Shown here piece after piece: positions 46,859-56,687 of a DNA stretch of 64,000 bases. The position numbers were made by a program, and so were the translations under genes. How positions within the stretch are numbered: the first letter of the stretch is position 1; every line of letters begins with the position of its first letter. The notes beneath the pieces are model-generated. The model was not told the origin of the DNA, made no database searches, and saw only the letters and a program-made list of their open reading frames with translations. Source of the DNA: JAIQFL01 sp035295745 (GTDB lineage Bacteria > Acidobacteriota > Terriglobia > Bryobacterales > Bryobacteraceae); contig DATGIL010000005.1 of the NCBI GenBank assembly GCA_035295745.1, positions 115,360 to 179,359 on the forward strand. The letters are read 5' to 3'.

Positions 46859-46919
46859 TTCGGATCCACCGAGTTCAAGTTTCAGCCCTCCCGATCCGAT
46901 AAGGATTCCAGGTGGGCCA

Positions 46920-47528
46920 ATGAAAACGGTTCTCGGAGTTCTCGTCCTCGCAAGTGTATCGCTGCCTTGCGCCGGCGCGCAAACCGGCGGGCAGAAGATT
47001 CTCACCAACCAGGACATCCTCATGCTGGCAAAGGCGGGCTTCACCGAGGATTTGATCCTCACCGCCATCCAGTTGGGGAGGACGCGGTTCGATACCAGCG
47101 CGGCGGCTCTGGCGGACCTGGCGAAGGAGGGTCTCAACGAGCGGGTAGTGCGCGCCATGGCAGGGGCGGGCTCGGGAGTGCCATCCGAATCGGCAAGCCG
47201 CTCGGCTGACGTTGCTGCCTCGCCCGCTCCTGCGCCGCTCTATCCGGAGGAGATGGTGCTTCCTGGAGTCGAGCCCAAGACCCGCACCCAGGTAGTCAAG
47301 CCTAGCCGCGTCGGACTTGCGATCGCGGCGCAGACTCCTTATTACGAGTCAACCTCCCTTCTGTTCGGTCTCTACCATAAGCGTGTGGCAGTCGGCGCTG
47401 TGCCGCGCAGGGACCAAATCCTCTCACCGCAGATCGGCGGGGAGGCGGGCTCTTCCCGGATGATGGCCAACTTCCCCACCCTGGTTGCCCCGGCGGGGTC
47501 CGGAGTCCGATATGTCATTATTCCGTGA
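46920..47528 (+). CDS. Exported hypothetical protein
   Basis: The 202-residue protein has a signal peptide (VLGVLVLASVSLPCAGAQ) and a helical segment (about 27-78: ILTNQDILMLAKAGFTEDLI ... LADLAKEGLNERVVRAM) that looks like a short repeat of two alike helical hairpins with the pattern of recognising 'A-G-F/L' turns. The rest is Pro/Ala-rich with a small beta-rich end. No enzyme family is recognised. It overlaps the next gene by 17 bases, so the two are likely translated together. Confidence 0.65.
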   Translation: MKTVLGVLVLASVSLPCAGAQTGGQKILTNQDILMLAKAGFTEDLILTAIQLGRTRFDTSAAALADLAKEGLNERVVRAMAGAGSGVPSESASRSADVAASPAPAPLYPEEMVLPGVEPKTRTQVVKPSRVGLAIAAQTPYYESTSLLFGLYHKRVAVGAVPRRDQILSPQIGGEAGSSRMMANFPTLVAPAGSGVRYVIIP

Positions 47529-48231
47529 TTCCGGCAAACGGATGTTGCTGGCGATGGTCTGCCTCGCTGCATGCAATCACGCCCAGTCGCAGATAAAAGC
47601 AAAGGCAGAAACTGCGGGCTTCCGAACGCGAGAGCTTCCCTTTGCCGCATTCGGCATCCCTTATCGTGCGACGCTTGGAAGTTTCGTGGACGGCCGTTGT
47701 ATCGATGGCGGGCTCAGCTTCGCGATCGTGGATGGCGTGTTGCCGCAGGGATTGGAATTGCGCGCTGATGTGATCAGCGGCATCCCGGAGGAACTCGGGG
47801 CATTCGCTTTCCGGTTGCGCGCGAGTAATAATTGCAGCGCGCAGGAGCGCGACTTTCTCGTGCAGGTTACCGGCAGGCCGGTGCTCAGCGTGACTCCGCG
47901 GGAGATCGAAGCGGTCTACCGCGTGGGAGGCCCCGCTCCGGAGTGGAACGTGCTGCTGGTGTCGGCTTCGTGGCCCAGGCTCCCCTACGACCTCACCAGA
48001 GGTAACTCGCCCTGGTTTCGCACTAGCAAGCAAAATGGATCGACCCCGCCGCCCGGCTCGCCATTTGCAGGGGACACAGTGCGGGTACAGTTCGTCCCCG
48101 ACAAGCTCGCCCCTGGGACTTACGAAGATACGCTGGTCTTTTCAGGCCCGCTCGGCGCTACTCCCGTGTCGGTGCCCGTGCGGCTACGCGTAGTCCCGGC
48201 TGGCGACGCGTCTATTGGCCCGTCGCAGTGA
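47512..48231 (+). CDS. Putative Ig-like lipoprotein
   Basis: The 239-residue protein has a hydrophobic leader ending in a lipobox (AMVCLAAC), so it should be anchored in a membrane. Residues about 35-125 resemble a putative-Ig (He_PIG) domain: LSFAIVDGVLPQGLELRADV, then ISGIPEELGAFAFRLRASNN. A second beta-rich region (about 130-230) has VPVRLRVVPAG near its end. The ATG at 47512 has GGAG eight bases upstream and overlaps the preceding gene. It may be an adhesion or scaffold protein; the partner protein is probably the co-translated upstream product. Confidence 0.68.
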   Translation: MSLFRDSGKRMLLAMVCLAACNHAQSQIKAKAETAGFRTRELPFAAFGIPYRATLGSFVDGRCIDGGLSFAIVDGVLPQGLELRADVISGIPEELGAFAFRLRASNNCSAQERDFLVQVTGRPVLSVTPREIEAVYRVGGPAPEWNVLLVSASWPRLPYDLTRGNSPWFRTSKQNGSTPPPGSPFAGDTVRVQFVPDKLAPGTYEDTLVFSGPLGATPVSVPVRLRVVPAGDASIGPSQ

Positions 48232-48258
48232 GTCACCGCTGCGATGCCGGATCGCCCG

Positions 48259-48414
48259 AAAAACACTCCCTTACGGTCGTGGCTCGTTGCGAGCCGCGCG
48301 CGTAAGAAAGCGATGTCCCAGTCGGATTTTTCACAGCTTTTCACGCACGCGGCTCGTAACCCACCCGAATACGTTCGCGCGATGCGTGCGCTTGCGACCG
48401 CGCGTCAGCAAGCG
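48259..48414. repeat. REP-like dispersed repeat, locus 5 (reverse form)
   Basis: CACTCCCTTACGGTCGTGG and GAGCCGCGCGCGTAAG open this locus; CGATGTCCCAGTCGGATTTT matches the reverse complement of 33422-33471. A composite long unit follows (GGCTCGTAACCCACCCGAAT, then ACGTTCGCGCGATGCGTGCG and CGCGTCAGCAAGC). It sits between two convergent genes. Confidence 0.85.
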
Positions 48415-48420
48415 GTGCTG

Positions 48421-49494
48421 CTACTGTACTGACAGAAAGCGGCCGATCGTCTCATTCAGGAATTTGCCGTCCGCAGGATTGCTGGCCGCTCCCGCAGTGT
48501 GGCCCCACAGCGAGGGAATCGGCGTGAAGGTGACGCCGGGAATGAATGCCTGCTCGTAACGGGCATCGCCAATCGGAAAATACAGGTCCGTCTCCGACGG
48601 CATGTACAAGAACGGCACCTTGATGGACTTGAGTGCGCGCTCCACATCTCCATCGAAGCCTGGTGTCGTGCCCACGTTATGCTTCTCCCAAGTGTGCGCC
48701 TGCAGGATGTAGTCGTTGGCATCGGCCGAGAAGCGCGTGCGGAAACTGTTCATCGTCTGTTCGCCGGTGGTGCCGGGACGGGCCGTGGCGCGCCACAGTT
48801 CCTTTCGCCACCACTCCTGCGAGTAGAGCCAGGCCGCCCAGACCATCCCAAATGCCTCCAGTCCTTTCTTGGGAGGAGAAGTGTAGTCGCCGTTCTGAAA
48901 CGCCGCGTCGGCCGTGAGAGCCGCGATCTGCCCTTCTAAACGCACCACCCCGTGCGGGTAGGTCTTCGCCGTCCCGGAAGTCGCGACAATTCTGCTCGCG
49001 AACTCCGGATAGCTCACAGCCCACTGAAAAGCTTGCTGCGCGCCCATCGAGAACCCGACGATGGCTCGCAGGTGCGTGATCTTCAGCTCCTCCACGAGTA
49101 GCTTGTGCACCACCTCCACATTGTCGCGGATGGTGGTCACGGGGAATCGCGGGCCATGGAACGGTTCCGGAGTGTTGCTCGGAGACGACGATCGCCCGTT
49201 GCCGAACAGCTCCGTAGCCACCAGGAAGAGCTGCGAGCTATCGAGGGCACGTTCGGGCCCGATCAGCCACTCGTATCCGTGTAAATTTGCCATGTAGTGC
49301 GAGGGCAAAAGCACCGCGTTGTCTCTGGCCGCATTCAGATGCCCGTAGGTTCCGTAGACGATGCGTGCCTCGGGCAGAATCGCTCCGCCCTCAGTGTGGA
49401 AATTCCGGATCACGAACTCATGTTGTTCGGGCTTCTCCGCCGGCTGTGCGTGCAGCGCCGGAGATAACAGGAGCAGCAGAAGAAGTCTTCGCAT
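48421..49494 (-). CDS. Exported alpha/beta hydrolase, homoserine-acetyltransferase-like
   Basis: The 357-residue protein starts with a signal peptide (RRLLLLLLLSPALHAQ). The body follows the MetX (homoserine O-acetyltransferase) fold: LNAARDNAVLLPSHYMA, an oxyanion region, nucleophile elbow GFSMGAQQAF near residue 150, and the Asp/His ending ETDLYFPIGDARY ... SLWGHTAG. Real MetX enzymes are cytosolic, so an exported relative probably has another substrate, for example an ester. The ATG at 49494 is chosen because the signal peptide begins there; upstream frame extension has no support. Its 3' side touches a REP-like repeat. Confidence 0.82.
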   Translation of the reverse strand: MRRLLLLLLLSPALHAQPAEKPEQHEFVIRNFHTEGGAILPEARIVYGTYGHLNAARDNAVLLPSHYMANLHGYEWLIGPERALDSSQLFLVATELFGNGRSSSPSNTPEPFHGPRFPVTTIRDNVEVVHKLLVEELKITHLRAIVGFSMGAQQAFQWAVSYPEFASRIVATSGTAKTYPHGVVRLEGQIAALTADAAFQNGDYTSPPKKGLEAFGMVWAAWLYSQEWWRKELWRATARPGTTGEQTMNSFRTRFSADANDYILQAHTWEKHNVGTTPGFDGDVERALKSIKVPFLYMPSETDLYFPIGDARYEQAFIPGVTFTPIPSLWGHTAGAASNPADGKFLNETIGRFLSVQ

Positions 49495-49898
49495 GTGAAG
49501 GCCATTATCACAGATCGGGCGCCGGTTCTCGGTGAGGCCTGTAGTTGAAGCCCACCGGAGACGCCATAAAAACGAAATGGGCCGCCGATGAACACGGCTT
49601 AACACGCATAAGAAGCAAGGCTGGGTTCGAGTTGAGCTTATGAGCAGGCCCAGATCCGCTTTTCAGGCCGTTAACGCCGTGCCCCTCAATTCCGGGGTGC
49701 GATTGGGGCGAACTCAAATTCTCGCTGCTGGCGCCCCCGACACCTTCAGTGAGGCGCAGGAAGGCGGCTTAATCCTGAGCCAATCAGGTCTCACACTATT
49801 AGTAGAACCGCGGAGTCGTCAGTCTTCACCCCGGGGCCATTGTCACCTATCGCACGACGTGACGCTCGTCGGCATTCCGATTCGGCGGACAATCAGTC
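49495..49898. other. Divergent intergenic region, nothing recognised
   Basis: About 400 bases between the hydrolase and the MFS exporter. It must hold promoters for both. A plus-strand frame running from 49640 into the exporter in another phase lacks a ribosome site and family resemblance, so it is not annotated. Confidence 0.4.
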
Positions 49899-51422
49899 AT
49901 GGGTATGATCGGAAAGTCGCCCTGCGACGAAGCAGCAATGCTGACAGCGCCCCTTGCCGACTCCGCCAGCACCTCCCGTCACTGGGTACTGGCCGTCACT
50001 ATTCTGGGTTCGAGCATGGCGTTTATCGACGGGACCGTGGTGAATGTGGCTCTGCCCGCGATCCAATCGGGTCTCGACGCGACCATCAAGGGGATGCAGT
50101 GGGTGGTGGAATCGTACGCTTTGCTGCTGGCGGCACTCCTGCTTACTGGCGGATCGCTCGGCGACCTGTACAGCCGCCGCAAAGTTTTCGCCCTCGGCGT
50201 CGCGATCTTCGCGGCAGCATCCACCTGGTGCGGATTTGCGCCTACCATCGCGCAACTGATCGCCGCACGCGCGTTGCAAGGCGTGGGGGGCGCGCTCCTG
50301 GTGCCGGGCAGTCTCGCATTGATCAGCGCTTCGTTTCCGGCAGACGAACGCGGCCGTGCGATCGGAACGTGGTCTGGTTTCACTTCTATCACCGCGGCTA
50401 TCGGTCCCGTAATGGGAGGCTGGTTCGTGCAGCATGGGTCGTGGCGATGGGTATTCTTTATCAACGTGCCGATCGCCATCGCGGTCATTGCGATGATCGT
50501 CTGGCGTGTCGAAGAGTGCGGCGGTCGCAAGGAGCAGGTCCGCCTCGATGTGCCCGGTGCGCTGCTCACCACTATCGGACTGGGTGCGATCGTCTACGGC
50601 TTCATCGAATCGTCTGGGACGGTGGGTGCGGTCGGTTTGGCGGCGATGGCGGCGTTTGTCGTGGTGGAGGCCACGTCGGCCGCACCCATGTTGCCGCTCG
50701 GGTTGTTTCGATCGCGCAGCTTCACCGGAGCTAACATCCTTACGCTCCTACTATATGCCTCGTTGAGTGGAGTTCTGTTCTTCTTTCCGCTGAATCTGAT
50801 TCAGGTGCAGGGCTACACACCGACTCAGGCAGGCAGCGCACTGCTGCCGTTCATCCTCCTGGTATTTCTGCTGTCGCGCTGGTCGGGCGGGCTGATGGGA
50901 CGCTACGGGGCGAAACTGCCGCTGATCATCGGACCAATCGTGGCGGGTGGAGCGTTCGCCTTGTTCGCGCGCACGGGAATCGGGGGATCGTACTGGTCGA
51001 CATTCTTCCCTCCGGTGATGGTGCTCGGTTTGGGTATGGCGATCAGTGTCGCGCCGCTCACCACGACAGTCATGGCCGCCGTCGAGCAGAGTCGCGCGGG
51101 CATTGCTTCGGGCGTGAACAACGCAGTGTCGCGGGTCGCCGGCTTGTTGGCCATCGCGGTCTTCGGATTGATTCTGACCACAGTATTCCATCGCAATCTG
51201 GAGCAGCGTCTGGACCGGTTGCAGGTGGCAGGCGAAGCGCGTCAGCAGATCGAAAAACAGATCCCGAAACTCGCGGCGATCGATACCGGCGATCCTGACG
51301 TCCGCCGTGCGATTGGCGAATCGTTTCTGGCGGGCTATCGCGTGGTTCTGTGGATCTCCGCGGCGTTGGGGCTGGCCAGTTCATTGAGCGCGGCGGCGCT
51401 CATCGAGGGCAAACGTTGGTGA
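49899..51422 (+). CDS. MFS drug exporter, DHA2 (14-helix, EmrB/QacA type)
   Basis: The protein of up to 507 residues has about 14 membrane helices. MAFIDGTVVNVALPAI in helix 1 is the DHA2 motif, GGSLGDLYSRRKVF is the MFS motif A, and ALQGVGGALLVPGSLALI fits motif C/antiporter region. Such proteins expel hydrophobic drugs or dyes by proton exchange. Starts at 49899, 49905 and 49938 are all in frame; the last (MLTAPLADSAS) would give a normal short N-terminus, and no ribosome site settles it. No regulator is next to it. Confidence 0.9.
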   Translation: MGMIGKSPCDEAAMLTAPLADSASTSRHWVLAVTILGSSMAFIDGTVVNVALPAIQSGLDATIKGMQWVVESYALLLAALLLTGGSLGDLYSRRKVFALGVAIFAAASTWCGFAPTIAQLIAARALQGVGGALLVPGSLALISASFPADERGRAIGTWSGFTSITAAIGPVMGGWFVQHGSWRWVFFINVPIAIAVIAMIVWRVEECGGRKEQVRLDVPGALLTTIGLGAIVYGFIESSGTVGAVGLAAMAAFVVVEATSAAPMLPLGLFRSRSFTGANILTLLLYASLSGVLFFFPLNLIQVQGYTPTQAGSALLPFILLVFLLSRWSGGLMGRYGAKLPLIIGPIVAGGAFALFARTGIGGSYWSTFFPPVMVLGLGMAISVAPLTTTVMAAVEQSRAGIASGVNNAVSRVAGLLAIAVFGLILTTVFHRNLEQRLDRLQVAGEARQQIEKQIPKLAAIDTGDPDVRRAIGESFLAGYRVVLWISAALGLASSLSAAALIEGKRW

Positions 51423-51427
51423 GAAGT

Positions 51428-54088
51428 CTATCGGACGGTGATGAATGTCGGCTGGCTGCTCGATCCGTCCACCCAGACCGCAAGCGGTACACCCGCGCCG
51501 TCGAAGGACTGGATGACGATGATCTGAACCTGGAACTGATTGTTTGGCAGTGCGGTGATTCCGAGTACCGGCATCATCACTCCGGACACTGAGACCTGCA
51601 CCCGGCCCTGATTGGTCAGCACGCTCGGATCGAGTCCGGTGACGATCACGTTCACGATGTCGCCGGCGCCGACCGAAGCGCCGTTGAGCGGCAGATTCGA
51701 CTGATTATTGACTCCGGCGATTACGGGTGGCTGGCTATCGATCTGAATCTCAATCGGGAAGGCCTGCTGCGATCCGTTATTCAGCTTCAGCGTGGCAGGA
51801 CCGGTGGGGAAGCCGGCGGGCACGAAGAAATTGATCTGATTGGCGGTGACCCCTCCGGTCTGCAGCAAAACCGGTTGGTCGTTCAGGGTAAGGGTCGGGC
51901 TGGTGGGAGACAAGGCCAAGTTGAGGCCGTAGACCGAAGCGATACTCCCCGGATAGATAGTCTGTTGGGTCGGGTCCCCATTCACGACCGGCAGCGCGAT
52001 GAACGGCAGGCCTAATCGTGCGGGCAGCGTCTGGAAGCCGTTCGGCGTCTCCATGATCTGGAAACCTGAAATCAGGCTAATCTCGGAACTGCCCACGGCG
52101 GCTCCAGGAACCGCTTCGACATCTGCAATCAGATGGTTGGGGCTCTGTACCCAAACCCTGCGAACTGTGACGTCGTCCGAGCCGAATCCCAACGTCACCA
52201 TTCCGTCGACGAAGTTCGCATTGGTGGCGGTGATATCGACGACCGCCGAACTGGCCGCTGGGAGCGAACTAGCCGGCTGCGACGAGATCGTCATACCTGT
52301 AATCTGCGCCGCGGGGACATTGGGATAGGCATACGTGAGCGGATTCTGCGACTGCAGCAGCATCGAATTCTGACCATCGGAGTTGTAGAGCGTGATGGTG
52401 GAAACCTGGCCGCCCGGGCCCGAAGGAGGCATCACCGTGATGGAACCGGCGGAATCGTTGCCGCTGAAGGGCACCGTGATATTGGCCTTGAGCCCGTCAA
52501 AATAGACCGCGCTATCGAGTCCGAATCCCGCGCCGGTCACCGTTACCGAGCCATCGGAATTCGTCTGCACCGAATTGATCAGCGGCGGCCCCTTCTGCAC
52601 CAGCGTTACCGCATTCGGCAGCACGTAGATATCGGTGCCGAAATTAAACACCATGTGGCGCACGCCGGTGCCGGGATTGGGCGGCACTGCGAAATACGCG
52701 TCGATCACATTGGGCGAATAGGGCCACACCGTTGGATAGTTGGGCAAATTGAAGGGGGCCGGTGCAAATCCACCCAGAAGTTCTACCGACGACGGATTCG
52801 GGAGAGACGCAGGAGATTGCGCCATCGCGATGACCAACGCCTCAGAACCCTGCGAGGTATTGATGAATGCCGGGTAGCCGGTAAACGTAGTGGAGTTGCT
52901 GGCGATGGCGTAGTTGCGGGTAGCCCGGTCCAACAGGAAATAGGTGACCACGTCGTAAGTAGGCAGACTCGAACGCGGCTGGACCGTGAAGTTGACGTTC
53001 TGGATCTGAGCGCCGCTACCCACGGGGAAGGTGACAGCGGCGGGCGACAGCGGATCGAGAGTCCCAGGGAAGAATTCAGTCTGGAACAACGAAGCGGTCG
53101 CCTGAAATGGCTGAAAATTCTGGTCCACCGGCAGGCGCAGCCCTTCGCCATTGGCGACGATGCCGTCAGGGGGCAGCGGATGCACATAAACCTGGTAATT
53201 CAGATTCGGCGGCAGGCCGTCAATTCGGTAGGTCCCGTCCGGATTAGTCAATGCGCTCACCGCTGGTCCGTTCGGCGAGATCGCCACTACCGACGCCATC
53301 GCAACCCCGGAACCGTTCAGCGTCACTCTCCCGGTGATGGAGCCATAAGCCGCCGCCCAGCCGGACTTTCCGTAGAGCACGGAAAGCCCGGCAACGTCAT
53401 CCGCGTCCAACGGCCTTGCCCGGGAAGTATTCCGCACAACTCCTTGCGACATCGCGCTGCCCGTCCAGGTGTGCTGGAGCCCCAGCGCGTGTCCGATCTC
53501 ATGTACCGCGGTAGTAAAAAATGCTTCGTAATAGCTTGGTCCCAATCCGACAGGTGCGGTCAGACTGGTGTCGCGCGACAACATTACCAGCCCGCGCATA
53601 ATGGGGAAGAACGTCCCATTCGGGCCCGTCTGCAGGGTCTGCACAGTGGTCGGAGCGCCCATGCCCAGGATGCCTGGAGGAAGATCGACGAAGATTACGT
53701 CTCCTCCCGGAGTCGTCGAATTGGGCAGCGAGTTGCCGGGAGAACCGACAGTCGGATTCTGCGTGTAGCTCTCGAGCCCGCCGAATGAAACGCGCAGATC
53801 GGAAGTGCTCACCGAATTCCAAGTCGCCACCGCCTGCTTGACCTGGCTCAATACTGAACCAAAGCTATCGTTTGGCCCGTACGTAGTCGGGCTCTGATCG
53901 GTGACGAAAAAAGTGACCGTTTTATTATTTAACGCATTCAGATCAAACTTCTCGTAGATGGGAGTGAAGGGTGCGTTCCGGCTGGAGAAGTGAATGTATT
54001 GATAGTAGGCCTCAGAGGGAGTTCCCAGCAGAATAGCAACTGCCACAACGCCGATAATTTTGCTCAGAGCCCCAGGGGTTGCCTTCAC
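51428..54088 (-). CDS. Secreted metzincin-type (M10-like) protease with Solibacter C-terminal domain
   Basis: The 886-residue protein has a signal peptide (IIGVVAVAILLGTPSEA). The zinc site HEIGHALGLQH lies at 196-206, with a likely Met-turn (SAMS) a few residues later, as in matrixin/M10 metzincins. A carboxypeptidase-regulatory-like domain follows (about 250-320), then an IPT/TIG-like domain (about 510-600) and a TIGR03437-like C-terminus (SIASVYGLNLA, ANQINFFVPAGFP). It probably degrades extracellular or matrix protein. The GTG start overlaps the upstream stop (GTGA), so translation is coupled. Confidence 0.88.
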   Translation of the reverse strand: MKATPGALSKIIGVVAVAILLGTPSEAYYQYIHFSSRNAPFTPIYEKFDLNALNNKTVTFFVTDQSPTTYGPNDSFGSVLSQVKQAVATWNSVSTSDLRVSFGGLESYTQNPTVGSPGNSLPNSTTPGGDVIFVDLPPGILGMGAPTTVQTLQTGPNGTFFPIMRGLVMLSRDTSLTAPVGLGPSYYEAFFTTAVHEIGHALGLQHTWTGSAMSQGVVRNTSRARPLDADDVAGLSVLYGKSGWAAAYGSITGRVTLNGSGVAMASVVAISPNGPAVSALTNPDGTYRIDGLPPNLNYQVYVHPLPPDGIVANGEGLRLPVDQNFQPFQATASLFQTEFFPGTLDPLSPAAVTFPVGSGAQIQNVNFTVQPRSSLPTYDVVTYFLLDRATRNYAIASNSTTFTGYPAFINTSQGSEALVIAMAQSPASLPNPSSVELLGGFAPAPFNLPNYPTVWPYSPNVIDAYFAVPPNPGTGVRHMVFNFGTDIYVLPNAVTLVQKGPPLINSVQTNSDGSVTVTGAGFGLDSAVYFDGLKANITVPFSGNDSAGSITVMPPSGPGGQVSTITLYNSDGQNSMLLQSQNPLTYAYPNVPAAQITGMTISSQPASSLPAASSAVVDITATNANFVDGMVTLGFGSDDVTVRRVWVQSPNHLIADVEAVPGAAVGSSEISLISGFQIMETPNGFQTLPARLGLPFIALPVVNGDPTQQTIYPGSIASVYGLNLALSPTSPTLTLNDQPVLLQTGGVTANQINFFVPAGFPTGPATLKLNNGSQQAFPIEIQIDSQPPVIAGVNNQSNLPLNGASVGAGDIVNVIVTGLDPSVLTNQGRVQVSVSGVMMPVLGITALPNNQFQVQIIVIQSFDGAGVPLAVWVDGSSSQPTFITVR

Positions 54089-54675
54089 TTAACCCCCGTC
54101 TGTGCGTGAGTGCCAAGCGTCGTGGAAATCGCCGATCGCAATTCGCTCAGATGCATCAGCAGTTGCTGGTCTTTCACCGGTTGGCCCGTGGTTCGATCCA
54201 GCATCAATTCATTGCTGGGAGACCGCGTTGCCATCGGATCCGCGGAACCGTCTTGCGCGAGCGAGAATAAACCTTGCGTGAGGCCGATTACCTGGGTCAT
54301 TCCCGCCTTGCTGGTCCACAGGAAAAACACGCATTCGTCACCCATCTTGAAGGTGGGCGAGCCCGAAAACGTCTGCCGTACATTGTTGACGATGCCTCCC
54401 GGCACCGCCAGATCCACCGTGTTTCCGCCCGACCCTTTCAACCACTCCGACACTTGAACTGAATAATGGGTATATATGACCGGTGAGGCCGTAGTTCCAC
54501 CGAATGCCGCGTACGACCCCGTTACTTTGCCGCGGATAATCGCCGCGGACTGCGAGATCATATCGTTCAGAGAGAGCCGCTCCAAAGTGGCGCATTGGAG
54601 CGGCACACTGCAGAGGGCTAACACCAACGCAGTCTGAAGGTGGCGCTTCACGGCCTCCGAAAGAGCAGTTAACAT
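54085..54675 (-). CDS. Exported protein coupled to metzincin protease
   Basis: The 196-residue protein has a signal peptide (LQTALVLALCSVPLQCA) and a beta-rich domain (IIRGKVTGSYAAFGG, VQVSEWLKGSGGNTVDLAVPGG) with a helical tail (QLLMHLSELRSAISTTLG). No known family is recognised. Its TGA overlaps the GTG start of the metzincin gene by four bases, so the two are made together; it may be an inhibitor, chaperone or targeting partner of the protease, as is known for some secreted protease pairs. That role is inference. Confidence 0.65.
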   Translation of the reverse strand: MLTALSEAVKRHLQTALVLALCSVPLQCATLERLSLNDMISQSAAIIRGKVTGSYAAFGGTTASPVIYTHYSVQVSEWLKGSGGNTVDLAVPGGIVNNVRQTFSGSPTFKMGDECVFFLWTSKAGMTQVIGLTQGLFSLAQDGSADPMATRSPSNELMLDRTTGQPVKDQQLLMHLSELRSAISTTLGTHAQTGVK

Positions 54676-54773
54676 ACCAAGTGATCATCTTGATAATACT
54701 TGAGTTACGCATTCTACACAAGTCCGGTTGTGTTGCTCCGACACGGGGGTTGGGACAAGCTGTCCCAGGTGTC

Positions 54774-56684
54774 TCAGGGTTTCCCCGGTCGCACGATCAG
54801 CATCGGAACGGATAGATCGTGACGCACCGGGTTAATAGTATTGCCGAAGATCAGGTCTTTCAGCCCGCCGTGCCCGTGGGCGCCCATAATGATCAGGTCT
54901 GGATTAATCTCGCGCGCGTAGCGCACGATTTCCTTTTTGGGAGAAAGCGAATGCGAGACCGCCGTCTCCACCGTAACCCCTTGCTTTCTAAGGGATTGAG
55001 CAATCACTTCGAGGTACTCGCGGCCGGCTTCGACCTCCGCCGTGGAAGAGTCTCCGCCGTACACCTGGCTGGTCACTCCCTCCTCCACATGCAGCAAGTA
55101 CAGCTTGGCGCCATACAGGTGCGACATGGCGGCGGCGTGACTGACCGCCAGCCGGTCGAGATCGGTGTGATCCAAGGGCACCAGGATGCGGCGGTAAACC
55201 GGAGCGGCGGTTTCGACCGCGTCGGCAGGTGGAGGCGGTAGTACTGGCGGTACTGTCAGGCGTCGTGTTCGGTGCCGAAGCAACGGCTCGGCGGTGACCC
55301 AGAGGAGCAGCAGCGCGATCCCGGCAACCGCGGGAATCGTGACCGCCCAGACCAGCGGCCGCCACTTTCCGGCGACATCCAGCCACTGTCCGATCGCCTG
55401 CTGCGCGAGCATGGCGTTCAACACCACGACAACTGCGGCGGTGGCCCACGCCAGGACGCGCACCCATGTCGTATTCGCGAACGGCCCCATTCGCTCGCGC
55501 TGATTGGTGAAGTGGATCAACGGAATGATGGCAAACGGAAGTTGCATGCTGAGCACGGCTTGGCTCAAGAGCAGGAGACCAAACGTGGATTTGTCCCCGG
55601 CAATGTAGATGGTGAGGGCTGCCGGGATTACCGCGAGCGATCGCGTGATCAGCCGACGCAGCCAGGGCCGCATGCGAAAGTTCAGGAAGCCTTCCATCAC
55701 GATCTGGCCGGCCAACGTTCCAGTCAGCGTCGAGGACTGCCCGGAGCACAGCAGCGCCAGGGCGAAGATCACGCCCGCCAGGCTCGAACCCAACAGCGGA
55801 GTCAGCAGCACATGGGCCTGTTGGATCTCGGTCACCACGATGCCATGTTTGAAGAAGACCGCCGCCGCCAGCACCAGGATGGCGGCATTCACCAGTAGCG
55901 CGCCATTCATCGCCACTACGCAATCGATCAGGTTGTAACGGCACGCCGCCCGCTTGGCGGTTTCGGAATGACCGATGGACCGCGTCTGCACCAGCGCCGA
56001 GTGCAGATACATGTTGTGCGGCATCACCGTGGCGCCCAACATCTCGATGGCGATCGCCAGGCTGTACTTATCGAGGCGCGGTGCGAGGCCGGTAAACATC
56101 TCGGAGATCGACGGCTTGGCCCAGAAGACTTCGAGACAGAATCCGCCCGCGATCACCGAGATAAGCGCCAGAATGAAGGCCTCGATGGTGCGGATGCCGA
56201 AGCTCTGGAACCACAACAGAAGAAGCGTGTCGGCGGCCGTGAGCAGCACTCCCGCCAGCAGCGGAATGTGAAACAGCAGGTTCAATCCTATAGCGGCGCC
56301 GAGCACTTCGGCCAGATCACAGGCGGCGATGGCGATTTCGCAAAGCCCCCAAAGCGCACGGCTGACGGGCAGGGGATAGCTCTCGCGGCAAGCCTGCGCC
56401 AAGTCACGCCCGGAGACGATGCCGAGGCGCGCACTCAGCGTCTGCAGCAGAATCGCCATGGCATTGGACATGACCAGAACCCAGAGCAGGCGATAGCCGA
56501 ACCGGGCGCCGCCCTCCAAGTCCGTGGCCCAGTTCCCGGGGTCCATGTAGCCCACGCTGACGAGATAGGCGGGTCCGGCAAACGCAAACAGGCGCCGCCA
56601 GAACGATACCTGGGAAGTGCCGACGCTGGAATGCACCTCCGCCAGAGATCGAGATGTACCCGGTATGGGACTGCTTCCCGTCAT
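54774..56684 (-). CDS. mntH: Nramp metal transporter fused to universal stress domain
   Basis: The 636-residue protein has an Nramp (MntH) transporter body: DPGNW at 48-52 in the first core helix (metal ligand Asp and Asn) and MPHNMYLHS near 233 in helix 6 (Met ligand). About eleven helices follow, to residue 460. A C-terminal UspA domain (497-636: RRILVPLDHTDLDRLA, and GAHGHGGLKDLIFGN like the ATP-binding G-2x-G-9x-G motif) is attached. Nramp proteins import Mn2+ or Fe2+ with protons; the USP domain may gate uptake by nucleotide binding. A perfect 16-bp palindrome lies at the start region. Confidence 0.9.
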   Translation of the reverse strand: MTGSSPIPGTSRSLAEVHSSVGTSQVSFWRRLFAFAGPAYLVSVGYMDPGNWATDLEGGARFGYRLLWVLVMSNAMAILLQTLSARLGIVSGRDLAQACRESYPLPVSRALWGLCEIAIAACDLAEVLGAAIGLNLLFHIPLLAGVLLTAADTLLLLWFQSFGIRTIEAFILALISVIAGGFCLEVFWAKPSISEMFTGLAPRLDKYSLAIAIEMLGATVMPHNMYLHSALVQTRSIGHSETAKRAACRYNLIDCVVAMNGALLVNAAILVLAAAVFFKHGIVVTEIQQAHVLLTPLLGSSLAGVIFALALLCSGQSSTLTGTLAGQIVMEGFLNFRMRPWLRRLITRSLAVIPAALTIYIAGDKSTFGLLLLSQAVLSMQLPFAIIPLIHFTNQRERMGPFANTTWVRVLAWATAAVVVVLNAMLAQQAIGQWLDVAGKWRPLVWAVTIPAVAGIALLLLWVTAEPLLRHRTRRLTVPPVLPPPPADAVETAAPVYRRILVPLDHTDLDRLAVSHAAAMSHLYGAKLYLLHVEEGVTSQVYGGDSSTAEVEAGREYLEVIAQSLRKQGVTVETAVSHSLSPKKEIVRYAREINPDLIIMGAHGHGGLKDLIFGNTINPVRHDLSVPMLIVRPGKP

Positions 56685-56687
56685 CGA

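Noticed and set aside
52133..53788. 551-codon plus-strand frame
   Set aside because: Antisense to the metzincin gene; His/Arg-rich with no domain pattern.
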